From an uncultured Pseudomonadales bacterium (GTDB taxonomy: Bacteria; Pseudomonadota; Gammaproteobacteria; Pseudomonadales; Porticoccaceae): 64,000 nt of DNA. A program made the translations under genes and the position numbers. The stretch lies in NCBI GenBank assembly GCA_943846685.1, contig OX044363.1, forward strand, positions 533,501-597,500, read 5' to 3'. Shown in pieces: positions 19,367-27,070 of this stretch. Numbering within the stretch: position 1 is the first letter of the stretch; each line of letters begins with the position of its first letter. The notes beneath the pieces are model-generated. The model was given only the letters and a program-made list of their open reading frames with translations, ran no database searches and was not told where the DNA came from.

Positions 19367-19465
19367 AAAAAAATCCTTGGATGAATCACAAGAAAAGGGG
19401 TAGGGGGTAAATCTGTTAAAGAGTTGCTTCTCAGCAGCCCTTAAAAATCTCTGTACAACTTCAAT
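19338..19465 (-). ncRNA. Candidate small RNA with LysR-linked promoter
   Basis: A transcript of about 130 bases is predicted on the minus strand from near 19465 to the terminator at 19338. There is no ATG in this stretch and no start codon with a ribosome binding site. It contains a C/U-rich unpaired run (ACCCCCTACCCCTTTTC on the minus strand, about 19413-19397) that could pair with Shine-Dalgarno sequences, and ends in a stem plus eight U, both typical of Hfq-type sRNAs. Its promoter, upstream operator and 3' end resemble those of the small-protein gene at 19691-19813. It may be a shortened duplicate of that unit. No known family was recognised. Confidence 0.55.
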
Positions 19466-19471
19466 GCGTGC

Positions 19472-19537
19472 ATAATAAGAATACACAGCCCATACATCAA
19501 ATGCATTGTTTGCATCAGGGTCATGCATTTTGGTAAT
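19472..19537 (-). promoter_or_regulatory. sRNA promoter with upstream operator (copy A)
   Basis: On the minus strand TTGATG (19500-19495), exactly 17 bases, then TATTAT (19477-19472). Directly upstream of the -35 (19501-19537, plus-strand reading) is ATGCATTGTTTGCAT, six bases of spacer and ATGCATTTTGGTAAT, with three TGCAT half-sites at 19502, 19511 and 19524. The same arrangement with the same half-site spacing occurs at 19890-19926. This suggests one regulator, most simply the adjacent LysR-type protein, controls both. Confidence 0.6.
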
Positions 19538-19609
19538 ATCGCTCGAAATAACAGGTATTCTGCGCTCTGGCGTTTGACTGAAGTTTGTATGTATGGTCGA
19601 TTTTTGGGC

Positions 19610-19638
19610 AAAAAAAAGGGGCCCAGTGGTGGGCCCCT
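19610..19638 (-). terminator. Rho-independent terminator of the small-protein gene
   Basis: AGGGGCCCA / TGGGCCCCT (19617-19625 with 19630-19638) gives a 9-bp GC-rich stem with a four-base loop. On the minus strand it is followed by eight T residues (plus-strand A-run 19610-19617) and then GCC, the same tail as the terminator at 19338-19366. It lies about 50 bases after the stop of the 40-residue gene. Confidence 0.88.
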
Positions 19639-19690
19639 ATAAAAAATCCTATAGCAAGGATTAAGAGGGGTTTGGTTTCAAAACGCCGAT

Positions 19691-19813
19691 TTACTGTGTC
19701 AGCGTTTTATCTGAATTTTTGAGTTTTGGTGCTTTTACATTGGCGAAGTCATCTTTCGCAATTGCAGCACCCGCTAATCCAGCAAATCCGATTAGTACAT
19801 ATACGAGTGTCAT
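19691..19813 (-). CDS. Small protein of 40 residues, single membrane segment or signal peptide
   Basis: An unlisted small gene on the minus strand: ATG at 19813, CTCAAGGAG ending eight bases upstream (AGGAG at 19825-19821), stop TAA at 19693-19691. The product starts MTLVYVLIGFAGLAGAAIAK and continues to residue 40 with a Lys/Asp/Asn-rich, Trp/Cys-free tail. Residues 2-19 are hydrophobic and Gly/Ala rich, either a transmembrane helix or a secretion signal with a possible AIA-type cleavage site. A promoter (TTGGAT-N17-TATATT) and a strong terminator bracket it. It is divergent from a LysR regulator. No family was recognised and no function is assigned. Confidence 0.72.
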   Translation of the reverse strand: MTLVYVLIGFAGLAGAAIAKDDFANVKAPKLKNSDKTLTQ

Positions 19814-19860
19814 GGTCTATCTCCTTGAGTGTTAACTGGGCCATCTGCCCTATGCGTGTC

Positions 19861-19926
19861 AATATACTCAGAGGTATGTCATAATCCAAATGCATTCTTC
19901 GCATTATTTATATGCACTCAGGTAAT
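19861..19926 (-). promoter_or_regulatory. Promoter and operator of the small-protein gene (copy B), in the lysR divergent region
   Basis: On the minus strand TTGGAT (19889-19884), 17 bases, TATATT (19866-19861). Immediately upstream, 19890-19926 reads ATGCATTCTTCGCAT, seven bases, ATGCACTCAGGTAAT, with TGCAT-like half-sites at 19891, 19900 and 19913. Both the sequence and the 9/13-base spacing match copy A at 19501-19537. The operator also lies just before the lysR start codon (19943), as expected for an autoregulated divergent LysR promoter. Confidence 0.62.
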
Positions 19927-19942
19927 GACCTAGGCTAAGTTT

Positions 19943-20923
19943 ATGAATTTACAAAAGTTATCCCGTCTCGACCTTAATTTGCTGGTCTCTTTACAGGCAC
20001 TTCTTGAAGAAAAAAGTGTGACAAGAGCCGCAGAACGTCTGTTTATTACCCAGCCGGCGATGAGCCGAGTGCTACAACGGTTGCGCGATCAGTTGGATGA
20101 TCCGCTGTTTACGCGCACCGGTAATAAGCTGATCCCGACACCCAAGGCGCGAGATTTACAGCTGCGGCTGCCGAGCATGCTCGAAGATATTCTCGATATG
20201 GTCACCGAGGGTGAGTTTGATCCCGCCGCCTATGTTGGCGAAGTGACTATCGCGATTCCTGAATTTATTGCTATCTCGCTAGCCTCGCAGTTAACCGGCG
20301 TATTAAACAAATATGCCCCGGGCGTGGTGCTGTCGATCTCCAGTGAGACGGATTCTGTGGAAGGTGAATTGGCCGACGGAATTTTGGACTTCGCTATCGA
20401 TATTGAAAAAGATATCACCAGCGATATTACCAAGCGGCACCTGGCTATTTTTAGCCCGACGATCTGGATGCGCGAAGGCCACCCCCTGGCACAAAAATCC
20501 CGAGTAACCCTCAACGAAATTCTTGAGTACCCCTTTGTTCAGTACTATCTACTGATCGCCAAGCGAGTAAGTGCCAGAACTGATGCGCGTTTTGACCGCG
20601 CGTTGCGAGAGTTAGGGCGCAAGCGCAAGAAAGCTATGGTGACCAACCAGTTGATGACGGCCATTGAGACAATCTGCGATACAGATTGCCTGATGGTTGC
20701 AGCAAAGTTTGGTTCAGGAATGGAGCGCGAACTGCACCGGGTTGTCAGTAAGCGCTACCCGGCAGATCTGCCTCACGAGGGCACAGTTCCACTGGTTTTG
20801 CTGCAGCACAAGCGAACTCTGGGCTCACCCATGCATCGCTGGTTATCAGAGATTATTGTCGACTTGGCGACTGGCATGGAAGGTTCAGAGAGCCAACTAT
20901 TGCCACAGGACGAGCCTAGCTAA
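19943..20923 (+). CDS. LysR-type transcriptional regulator
   Basis: A 326-residue LTTR, ATG 19943. The N-terminal winged helix-turn-helix ('[19 protein letters not shown]', '[20 protein letters not shown]', '[15 protein letters not shown]') is standard for the family; the remainder is a periplasmic-binding-like effector domain starting near residue 92. The DNA-binding half resembles the NodD/LinR/LeuO-like branch (DLNLL..L..LL.E.SVT). The ligand is unknown. It is divergent from a 40-residue small protein gene, and the repeated TGCAT operator upstream suggests autoregulation and control of the two minus-strand units. Its stop overlaps the convergent coq7 stop. Confidence 0.9.
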   Translation: MNLQKLSRLDLNLLVSLQALLEEKSVTRAAERLFITQPAMSRVLQRLRDQLDDPLFTRTGNKLIPTPKARDLQLRLPSMLEDILDMVTEGEFDPAAYVGEVTIAIPEFIAISLASQLTGVLNKYAPGVVLSISSETDSVEGELADGILDFAIDIEKDITSDITKRHLAIFSPTIWMREGHPLAQKSRVTLNEILEYPFVQYYLLIAKRVSARTDARFDRALRELGRKRKKAMVTNQLMTAIETICDTDCLMVAAKFGSGMERELHRVVSKRYPADLPHEGTVPLVLLQHKRTLGSPMHRWLSEIIVDLATGMEGSESQLLPQDEPS

Positions 20924-21564
20924 AGACGGTAGCTGCTTGCGGTCATCGCCGATGAAACCACAGTCATCAGCTTTTTAACCGGACCAGGGAAAGGATAGCC
21001 GCCGGCATCGAGGGCGGTCTCGGCATGATGTTTCTCATCGATCAGCATCTGCTCAACTACGGCACGGCTTTTACTGTCATTGGCAGGCAGTCGATCCAAA
21101 TGCTCTTGCAGGTGATTGCACACCTGATCTTCTGTGGCAGCGACAAATCCAAGGCTGAGCTTATCGCTAATCAATCCAGCTGTGGCACCTAGTCCAAATG
21201 ACGCGGCATACCAGAGCGGGTTTAGCAGACTGGGTTTGCCGTCCAGTTCGTCGATACGCTCCTCGCACCAAGCCAGATGATCAATCTCTTCAGCGGCAGC
21301 TTCGGCCATCTGCTGACCGACTTCCGGTAACTTGGCTGTGAGTGCCTGACCCTGATAGAGCGCCTGGGCACAGACTTCACCGGAATGATTAACGCGCATT
21401 AAACCTGCAGCATGGCGTTTTTCCTGCTCGGATAATTCACCCTCAGGGGCTTTTCTTGCGGGAGACACACGTTGTGGCTGCGGAGCACTTCCTGCCAGCG
21501 TGCGCAGGGCTTGGTCCGCCTGAACCAGAAAATGGTCAATTGCTGAAAGTCTCTGTCTTGACAT
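20920..21564 (-). CDS. coq7: Coq7, 3-demethoxyubiquinol 3-hydroxylase
   Basis: A 214-residue di-iron hydroxylase starting at ATG 21564 ([12 protein letters not shown]); the frame extends four codons further to a TTG. It catalyses the penultimate step in ubiquinone synthesis, the O2-dependent hydroxylation in the Pseudomonas-type pathway. The carboxylate-bridged iron site is visible: '[16 protein letters not shown]', '[13 protein letters not shown]' (E-x-x-H) and '[13 protein letters not shown]' (E-x-x-H). The stop codon overlaps the lysR stop by three bases of a CTAA (20920-20923), a convergent overlap. It complements ubiH and ubiI elsewhere in the window. Confidence 0.95.
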   Translation of the reverse strand: MSRQRLSAIDHFLVQADQALRTLAGSAPQPQRVSPARKAPEGELSEQEKRHAAGLMRVNHSGEVCAQALYQGQALTAKLPEVGQQMAEAAAEEIDHLAWCEERIDELDGKPSLLNPLWYAASFGLGATAGLISDKLSLGFVAATEDQVCNHLQEHLDRLPANDSKSRAVVEQMLIDEKHHAETALDAGGYPFPGPVKKLMTVVSSAMTASSYRL

Positions 21565-21642
21565 GCGCTGTCTCAAAGTCTGTTTTAGTAGGTCGGTTAA
21601 CTGCTGCTATTGTAGATTAAATTTGCCGAACTTAGGTAACAG

Positions 21643-22365
21643 TTACGCGACAGCCGCCTTGGGAGATTTCTTAACCAGTAAAAACGGCAGGTAAGCAATT
21701 GCAAAAAAGGCCATGGCCACCAGCTCAGCAACAAAGATATACATAGGCCAGGGGCCAAACAGATCAAGTATTGATGCGTTGCCAGGTTTGCTGATCAGGT
21801 AAAAATAGTTGGCACCAATAGCAATATTCAGTGGATAGAGAATAGCGGAATAGATATTAATCCAGCCGAAGGTAACAAATACGCCCTTAAATCGTGGGAA
21901 GAGTTGAAAGGCAAAGATGCTGTGCACCACCAACAGCACCACACCGCCATGCACAATCCAGTATTTAAAAAACTCATTGCTGGGGTAGCCCACATAGAGA
22001 TCCGGTGTCAGCATCGCCTGAAAGGTGCCGACGGTAACCAGAAAATACATAACCTCAAGGCGTCGCTGCTCAGGACGCCAGAATAATAGTGGGGCAAGTA
22101 CCGCAAACAGATTGCACAGCGACAGTGGCAGATCGACCAATAGATTAAAGCGATCGAAATAAATTTTAATTAGCGACCAGACGATCAGGGTTAAAAAGAT
22201 AAAAATCGAAAAGCAGCGGCTGAGCAGCAGATTTTGGGCAGCGTTTAAGTTGCGTACAGACCAGATAGCAGCGGCAGCGAAGAGAGAAAATACCAGCACT
22301 GCGGCCAGATGTTGATCGCCAAAAGCCTGAAAATCATAATCGTTGCGAAGAAAACTCTGCCACAT
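21643..22365 (-). CDS. TIGR02206-like multipass membrane protein
   Basis: A 240-residue integral membrane protein with about seven hydrophobic segments (e.g. 'HLAAVLVFSLFAAAAIWSV', 'CFSIFIFLTLIVWSLIKIY', 'WIVHGGVVLLVVHSIFAFQLF', 'LFGPWPMYIFVAELVAMAFF'). The 'LPLSLCNL' and 'NYFYL..KP....L..LGPWP' patterns are typical of the YwaF/TIGR02206 family, whose function is unknown. It starts at ATG 22365, 20 bases after purD on the same strand, so it is probably co-transcribed with purD. No catalytic motif is apparent. Confidence 0.75.
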   Translation of the reverse strand: MWQSFLRNDYDFQAFGDQHLAAVLVFSLFAAAAIWSVRNLNAAQNLLLSRCFSIFIFLTLIVWSLIKIYFDRFNLLVDLPLSLCNLFAVLAPLLFWRPEQRRLEVMYFLVTVGTFQAMLTPDLYVGYPSNEFFKYWIVHGGVVLLVVHSIFAFQLFPRFKGVFVTFGWINIYSAILYPLNIAIGANYFYLISKPGNASILDLFGPWPMYIFVAELVAMAFFAIAYLPFLLVKKSPKAAVA

Positions 22366-22385
22366 GGATACTTTGCTCCCAGATA

Positions 22386-23675
22386 TTAGATTTTTTGTTC
22401 GCGCTCTATGGCGCGCCAGGCAATATCCGTACGCTTATAAACATCCTTAAAATTAACTGTTGCTGCCAACTTGTAGGCAGCCTGTTGCGCCTCGGCGACG
22501 CTATTTCCCAGAGCCGTGGCGCAGAGTACACGACCACCGTTGGTCACCACCTGATTATCAACCATCGCGGTGCCAGCGTGGAAAACCTTTTCGCCAGCAA
22601 TATTCTCTGCTGACAGACCGTTGATAACTTCGCCTTTGGCATAGCTTCCGGGATAGCCACCGGCCGCCATCACAATGCCTACTGCGGGACGCGAATCCCA
22701 GTCAGCCTGCTCTGAATCCAGTTTTCCATCCAGTGCCGCCAGACAGTGAGCGACTAAATCTGATTTTAAGCGCAGCAGAATTGGCTGGGTTTCCGGATCG
22801 CCAAAGCGACAGTTGTATTCAATAACCTTAGGCGTGCCATCAGCCATAATCATCAGACCGGCATATAAAAACCCAGTGTAATCATTACCCTCAGCCGCCA
22901 TACCTTCAACAGTCGGAGTGATAACCTCATCCATCACGCGCTGGAAAATAGTCTGATCAACCACAGGCGCGGGAGAATATGCCCCCATACCACCGGTATT
23001 AACCCCGGTATCGCCATCACCCACTCGCTTGTGATCCTGGCTGGTGGCCATTGGCAGAACATTTTTGCCATCGACCATCACAATAAAGCTCGCCTCTTCA
23101 CCATCGAGAAACTCTTCGATAACCACGCGGTGACCGGCCTCGCCAAAGGCATTGCCAGCCAGCATATCGCGCACTGCAGCCTCGGCTTCCTCAAGAGTCA
23201 TGGCAACAATTACACCCTTACCCGCAGCCAAACCATCAGCCTTGATAACAATCGGCGCGCCCACCTGATTTAGGTAAGCCAGTGCCTCGTCGATGTCGGT
23301 AAAATTTTGATAGCTACCGGTGGGAATATTGTGGCGCAGTAAAAAGTCTTTGGTAAATGCTTTTGAACCCTCTAACTGTGCCGCGCCTTTTGATGGGCCA
23401 AATACAGGCAGTCCACGCTGGTTAAAGAAGTCGACAACGCCGTCTACCAGAGGTTGCTCAGGTCCGATAATTGTCAGGCCAACATTGTTCGCCTCGGCAA
23501 AGTCTGCCAGTGCTGCAAAGTCATCAATAGCGATAGCAACATTTTGCAGGTTTGCTTCTATAGCAGTACCTGCATTGCCCGGTGCTACAAAGACAGTTTC
23601 AACCTCAGCACTCTGCGCAGCTTTCCATGCAAGAGCATGTTCGCGACCACCTGAACCGACAACCAATACATTCAT
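22386..23675 (-). CDS. purD: Phosphoribosylamine-glycine ligase
   Basis: The start is ATG 23675 (protein begins MNVLVVGSGGREHALAWK); the 19 codons open upstream are not part of the conserved protein. The product is 429 residues. It makes glycinamide ribonucleotide from phosphoribosylamine, glycine and ATP. ATP-grasp features: 'VGLTIIGPEQPLVDGVVD', 'PIVIKADGLAAGKGVIVA', 'VVIEEFLDGEEASFIVM', 'YNCRFGDPETQ'. In most gammaproteobacteria purD directly follows purH; here the two, on the same strand, are about 5.2 kb apart with oppositely oriented accessory genes between. Confidence 0.97.
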   Translation of the reverse strand: MNVLVVGSGGREHALAWKAAQSAEVETVFVAPGNAGTAIEANLQNVAIAIDDFAALADFAEANNVGLTIIGPEQPLVDGVVDFFNQRGLPVFGPSKGAAQLEGSKAFTKDFLLRHNIPTGSYQNFTDIDEALAYLNQVGAPIVIKADGLAAGKGVIVAMTLEEAEAAVRDMLAGNAFGEAGHRVVIEEFLDGEEASFIVMVDGKNVLPMATSQDHKRVGDGDTGVNTGGMGAYSPAPVVDQTIFQRVMDEVITPTVEGMAAEGNDYTGFLYAGLMIMADGTPKVIEYNCRFGDPETQPILLRLKSDLVAHCLAALDGKLDSEQADWDSRPAVGIVMAAGGYPGSYAKGEVINGLSAENIAGEKVFHAGTAMVDNQVVTNGGRVLCATALGNSVAEAQQAAYKLAATVNFKDVYKRTDIAWRAIEREQKI

Positions 23676-23819
23676 CACTATAAATCCACAGTCAAAATTA
23701 AAGGCGAAGATTGTACCAGAGTAAAACGACAAATATGCTCAAATGCTAAATCCCTTGGCGACCAATCCATTAACCCCTGTGCCTGCGTAAAATAGCCATA
23801 ATAATAAAAGGAAAGCGCT

Positions 23820-25252
23820 ATCTCACAGCCCACTATTTTCTGGTTCCGGCAGGACCTTCGTCTCACTGATAATCCCGCTCTGGTCGCCGCCTGCGAAGCC
23901 GGTACTGTTATTCCTGTGTATATTCATGAGGATGAGACTGATCAGCAGTGGCCGCTCGGTGGTGCCAGTCGCTGGTGGCTGCACCATGCGCTGGAATCAT
24001 TGAGTACACCAGTTTGCACGGCAAGCTCAATATTTTTCAGGGCGAGCCTCAGGCCATACTCGCAAAGCTAGCGGCGGAGAATAATGCCAGCCGGGTATAT
24101 TGGAACCGCTGCTATGAGCCCCAGAGTATTGAACGAGATGGACTGATTAAATCCAGTCTTAAAGAGGCTGGATTGGACGTGCAAAGTTTTAATGGTTCGC
24201 TGCTCTGGGAACCCTGGCAGGTTCTAAAGAAAGATGGCACCCCTTACAAAGTTTTTACCCCCTATTACCGCCGAGGCTGTCTGCAAAAGCCGGCACCAAG
24301 AAAGCCTCTGGCCGTGCCAGCCAAAATGCAGCTGCACAAACTTGAGCATAATTTAAGCGTCGCAGACTTGTCTCTACTGCCGGAAATAGGCTGGGATAAA
24401 AAGATGCACGAGCACTGGGATATTAGTGAAGAGGGTGCGAAAGATCGTTTGGATGAGTTTGTCTTTAACGGTATTCAGGATTACCGCGAAGGTCGTAACT
24501 TTCCCAATAAGAAAAATGTCTCGCGACTCTCACCTTATTTTCACTTTGGTCAGATTTCAGTCAACAGCGCCTGGTATGCCGCTAATGATGCGGCAGCGTT
24601 AATCGATAATGAAACCAATCTGGATACCTTTTTAAGTGAGTTAGGTTGGCGCGAGTTCTCCTATTATTTGCTCTACCATTTCCCGGCGCTGCCAACAAAA
24701 AATCTTCAGCCAAGGTTTGATGTTTTCCCTTGGGCGCAAGACACAGACGCAGAGTTACACGCCTGGCAAAAGGGTAAGACCGGCTATCCACTGGTCGATG
24801 CAGGAATGCGCGAGCTCTGGGAGACCGGCTATATGCACAACCGTGTGCGCATGGTGGTCGGTTCTTTTATGGTTAAGAATTTATTGATCCACTGGCACCA
24901 TGGTGAACAGTGGTTCTGGGATTGCCTGGTTGATGCAGATCTGGCCAGCAATAGCGCCAGTTGGCAGTGGGTAGCCGGCTGTGGTGCAGATGCAGCACCA
25001 TTCTTTCGCATCTTTAACCCGATTACCCAGAGCGAAAAGTTCGATAAACAGGGCGACTATATTCGCCGCTTTGTTCCTGAGTTGGCCAATATGCCTGCCA
25101 AGTATATCCATGCACCCTGGTTGGCGCCGGCGGAGATTCTCGCCGCAGCTGGTGTAGAAATTGATGTTGATTATCCAGCGCCAATTGTTGATATCAAAGA
25201 GTCGCGAGAAAGAGCCCTGGCCGCCTTTGCTTTTACAAAGAACAATCCTTAA
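23820..25252 (+). pseudogene. phrB: Deoxyribodipyrimidine photolyase, frameshifted and lacking a normal start
   Basis: A complete class I photolyase is readable in two frames. From 23820 one frame gives (I)SQPTIFWFRQDLRLTDNPAL... up to 'WWLHHALESLST' near 24008. The rest continues in another frame from 'SLHGKLNIFQGE' (24011) to the TAA at 25250-25252, with intact FAD-domain motifs 'SRLSPYFHFGQIS', 'ELGWREFSYYLLYHFP', 'TGYPLVDAGMRELW' and 'WQWVAGCGADAAPFFRIFNP'. One base is missing (or two gained) around 24006-24010, with no homopolymer there. The codon where the Met is expected (behind AAGGA) is ATC. Together these indicate an inactivated repair gene; an internal GTG at 23948 would give only a protein without the chromophore-binding N-terminus. 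Two lesions make a simple sequencing error less likely. Confidence 0.8.
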
Positions 25253-25255
25253 TCA

Positions 25256-25282
25256 GCAGTAGTTATGGGCAATAACTACTGC
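25256..25282 (+). terminator. Perfect hairpin after the photolyase
   Basis: GCAGTAGTTAT (25256-25266) and ATAACTACTGC (25272-25282) form a perfect 11-bp stem with a five-base loop just after the stop codon. No T-run follows. It probably protects or ends the photolyase transcript. Confidence 0.5.
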
Positions 25283-25478
25283 GTCTACAATGTATCAATC
25301 TGGTGCGCTGGTAATTTCTACCTATTTTTTATAGTGCAAAAATAAAAAAACTAACAGTCTTAGTTATAAATTCCTTTTTAGAAAAATATAATTTCTTTTT
25401 CAAACCCACCTGATTCCTAGCAGTCTCCCGGTCTAAAGCATTAGCTTTACCGCTGGATAATTATTCCTTTCCTAATTG

Positions 25479-25495
25479 TTGGCACAGTTGTTGCT
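25479..25495 (+). promoter_or_regulatory. Sigma-54 (RpoN) promoter upstream of cynS
   Basis: TTGGCACAGTTGTTGCT matches the consensus YTGGCACG-N4-TTGCW at every position except the last G of the -24 element. GG (25481-25482) and GC (25493-25494) have the required spacing. Transcription would start near 25505, giving a leader of about 100 bases before cynS. The rest of 25253-25607 is A/T-rich with no gene; a TAAAGC-ATTA-GCTTTA inverted repeat is at 25434-25449. No convincing NtrC site pair could be picked by eye. Confidence 0.78.
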
Positions 25496-25607
25496 AAACC
25501 TGTCTCGTAATGTAAAAAATTATGCGCAGGCATTTAGTTAGCAGCAAAGATTTATTCTTTTAAATGCCTATTTTGTAAAGTCATCAAAAACACCTGGGAA
25601 GAGTTTT

Positions 25608-26048
25608 ATGCAAAAAATAGATTTAACAGAAATTATTTTTTCGATTAAAAAAGAAAAAGATTTAACTTGGCAGGCGATTGCCGATGCCATTGGAATGTCA
25701 GTGGTTTGGACGACCTCAGCTTGTTTGGGTATGAACAGCTGTAAACCAGAGGTTGCGGAAAAGCTTGTTGAATTCTTAGGGCTACCAGAAGAAGCCAAGT
25801 CAGTACTAATGGAATATCCGACCAAAGAATGGGATAAGGATGTGCCGCAGGATCCGTTGGTTTATCGACTCTACGAAGTTGTTGGTGTATATGGCGATAC
25901 CTTAAAAGAAGTTATTCAAGAAAAATTCGGCGATGGAATTATGAGTGCAATCGACTTCTCTATGGAAGTTGATAAAGAGGAAAATCCAAAAGGTGACCGT
26001 GTTATTTTGACGTTAAATGGTAAATTCTTACCTTACGCATCCTGGTAA
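25608..26048 (+). CDS. cynS: Cyanase (cyanate hydratase)
   Basis: A 146-residue protein, ATG 25608. It decomposes cyanate with bicarbonate to ammonia and CO2, allowing cyanate use as a nitrogen source and detoxification. The N-terminal helical domain ('LTWQAIADAIGMSVVWTTSA') is followed by the catalytic domain. The active-site residues are placed exactly as in E. coli CynS: Arg87, Glu90 and Ser113, spaced 3 and 23 apart. Start of an apparent nitrogen module (cynS, FNT channel, phosphatase-kinase) under a sigma-54 promoter. Codons are more A/T-rich than those of flanking housekeeping genes. Confidence 0.95.
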   Translation: MQKIDLTEIIFSIKKEKDLTWQAIADAIGMSVVWTTSACLGMNSCKPEVAEKLVEFLGLPEEAKSVLMEYPTKEWDKDVPQDPLVYRLYEVVGVYGDTLKEVIQEKFGDGIMSAIDFSMEVDKEENPKGDRVILTLNGKFLPYASW

Positions 26049-26131
26049 TCAATTGAAAGAAACAGGCAATCTAGCTATAGGGTTTAGATTGTTTTACAAA
26101 ATAATTTAATTTTAAAAAGTGAGAAAGTTTA

Positions 26132-26947
26132 ATGGCTTATATCGAACCAAGTGAATTCGTCACAAAGATGGTTGATTCAGGTGAACAAAAAGTATTTATG
26201 TCGACTAAAGATACTTTTATCAGAGCATATATGGCGGGTGCTATTTTAGGTCTAGCGGCTGTTTTTGCGATTACTGTCGCAGTTAAAACAGGTAGCTTAC
26301 TGGTCGGGTCCATACTTTTCCCGGTTGGCTTTATTATGTTGTACCTGATGAAATTCGACTTGCTGACCGGCGTGTTTACACTTGTACCCCTGGCATTTCT
26401 CGATAAGCGCCCAGGTGTTACCGGTAAAAGTGTTCTGCGAAATTGGGGACTGGTGTTTTTGGGTAATTTTGCTGGTGCCCTGACAACCGCTTTTATGGTC
26501 TCGTTTATTTTAACCTATGGTTACGCAACTGATGGCGGTGCCGTTGCAGCTAAGGTGAGTACTATTGGTGAGTCGAGAACACTCGGTTATCAAGAACATG
26601 GCCTCGGTGGTTGGATAACCATTTTTATCCGCGGTATGTTGTGTAACTGGATGGTATCCATGGGTGTTGTTGGCGCAATGATCTCAACCTCTGCTGGCGC
26701 TAAAATGGCCGCTATGTGGATGCCGGTAATGCTGTTCTTCTTTATGGGTTTTGAGCATTCAATTGTTAACATGTTCCTGTTCCCATTCTCTATGATTATG
26801 GGCGGTGAATTTACGGTCTATGATTATCTTCTGTGGAACGAAATACCTACTGTTCTGGGTAACCTGGCCGGCGGCTTACTGTTTGTTGGTTTACCTCTGT
26901 ACTATACCCATGTAAGAACATCGCCTGCGCGTGAAATCGCTAAGTAA
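26132..26947 (+). CDS. Formate/nitrite transporter family channel, possibly for cyanate or nitrite
   Basis: A 271-residue FNT-family membrane protein with six hydrophobic segments (about residues 30-50, 55-75, 105-130, 160-185, 190-212, 240-262). The signature 'FFMGFEHSIVNMFLFP' carries the central pore His of FocA/NirC. These channels conduct small monovalent anions such as formate, nitrite or hydrosulfide. No nitrite reductase gene is nearby; cynS lies 83 bases upstream, so cyanate is a reasonable but unproven substrate. The ribosome binding site is weak (GTGAGAAAG). A strong terminator follows. Confidence 0.88.
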   Translation: MAYIEPSEFVTKMVDSGEQKVFMSTKDTFIRAYMAGAILGLAAVFAITVAVKTGSLLVGSILFPVGFIMLYLMKFDLLTGVFTLVPLAFLDKRPGVTGKSVLRNWGLVFLGNFAGALTTAFMVSFILTYGYATDGGAVAAKVSTIGESRTLGYQEHGLGGWITIFIRGMLCNWMVSMGVVGAMISTSAGAKMAAMWMPVMLFFFMGFEHSIVNMFLFPFSMIMGGEFTVYDYLLWNEIPTVLGNLAGGLLFVGLPLYYTHVRTSPAREIAK

Positions 26948-26967
26948 CGATTTTTGACTGGCAAGTT

Positions 26968-27004
26968 AAAGGCTCCAAAGTGATAATACTTTGGGGCCTT
27001 TTTT
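26968..27004 (+). terminator. Rho-independent terminator after the FNT channel gene
   Basis: GGCTCCAAAG (26971-26980) pairs with CTTTGGGGCC (26989-26998) over 10 bp with one G-T pair and an 8-base loop, followed by six T residues. It should end the cynS-FNT transcript and separate it at least partly from the phosphatase-kinase gene. Confidence 0.85.
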
Positions 27005-27070
27005 ATTTCAGCTGGACATAAACTATTAACAATCACAGTTGTGAAGAATAAACTTTGAAACAGTGGGAGA

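Noticed and set aside
19325..19528. Minus-strand open frame of 67 codons starting in the copy A operator
   Set aside because: It begins within the operator upstream of the promoter, has no ribosome binding site, and runs through a perfect terminator hairpin, so the stretch is better read as a non-coding RNA.
25253..25470. NtrC binding-site pair upstream of the sigma-54 promoter
   Set aside because: Only isolated half-sites (GGTGC near 25302, GTGCA near 25335) with wrong spacing; not reported as a feature.
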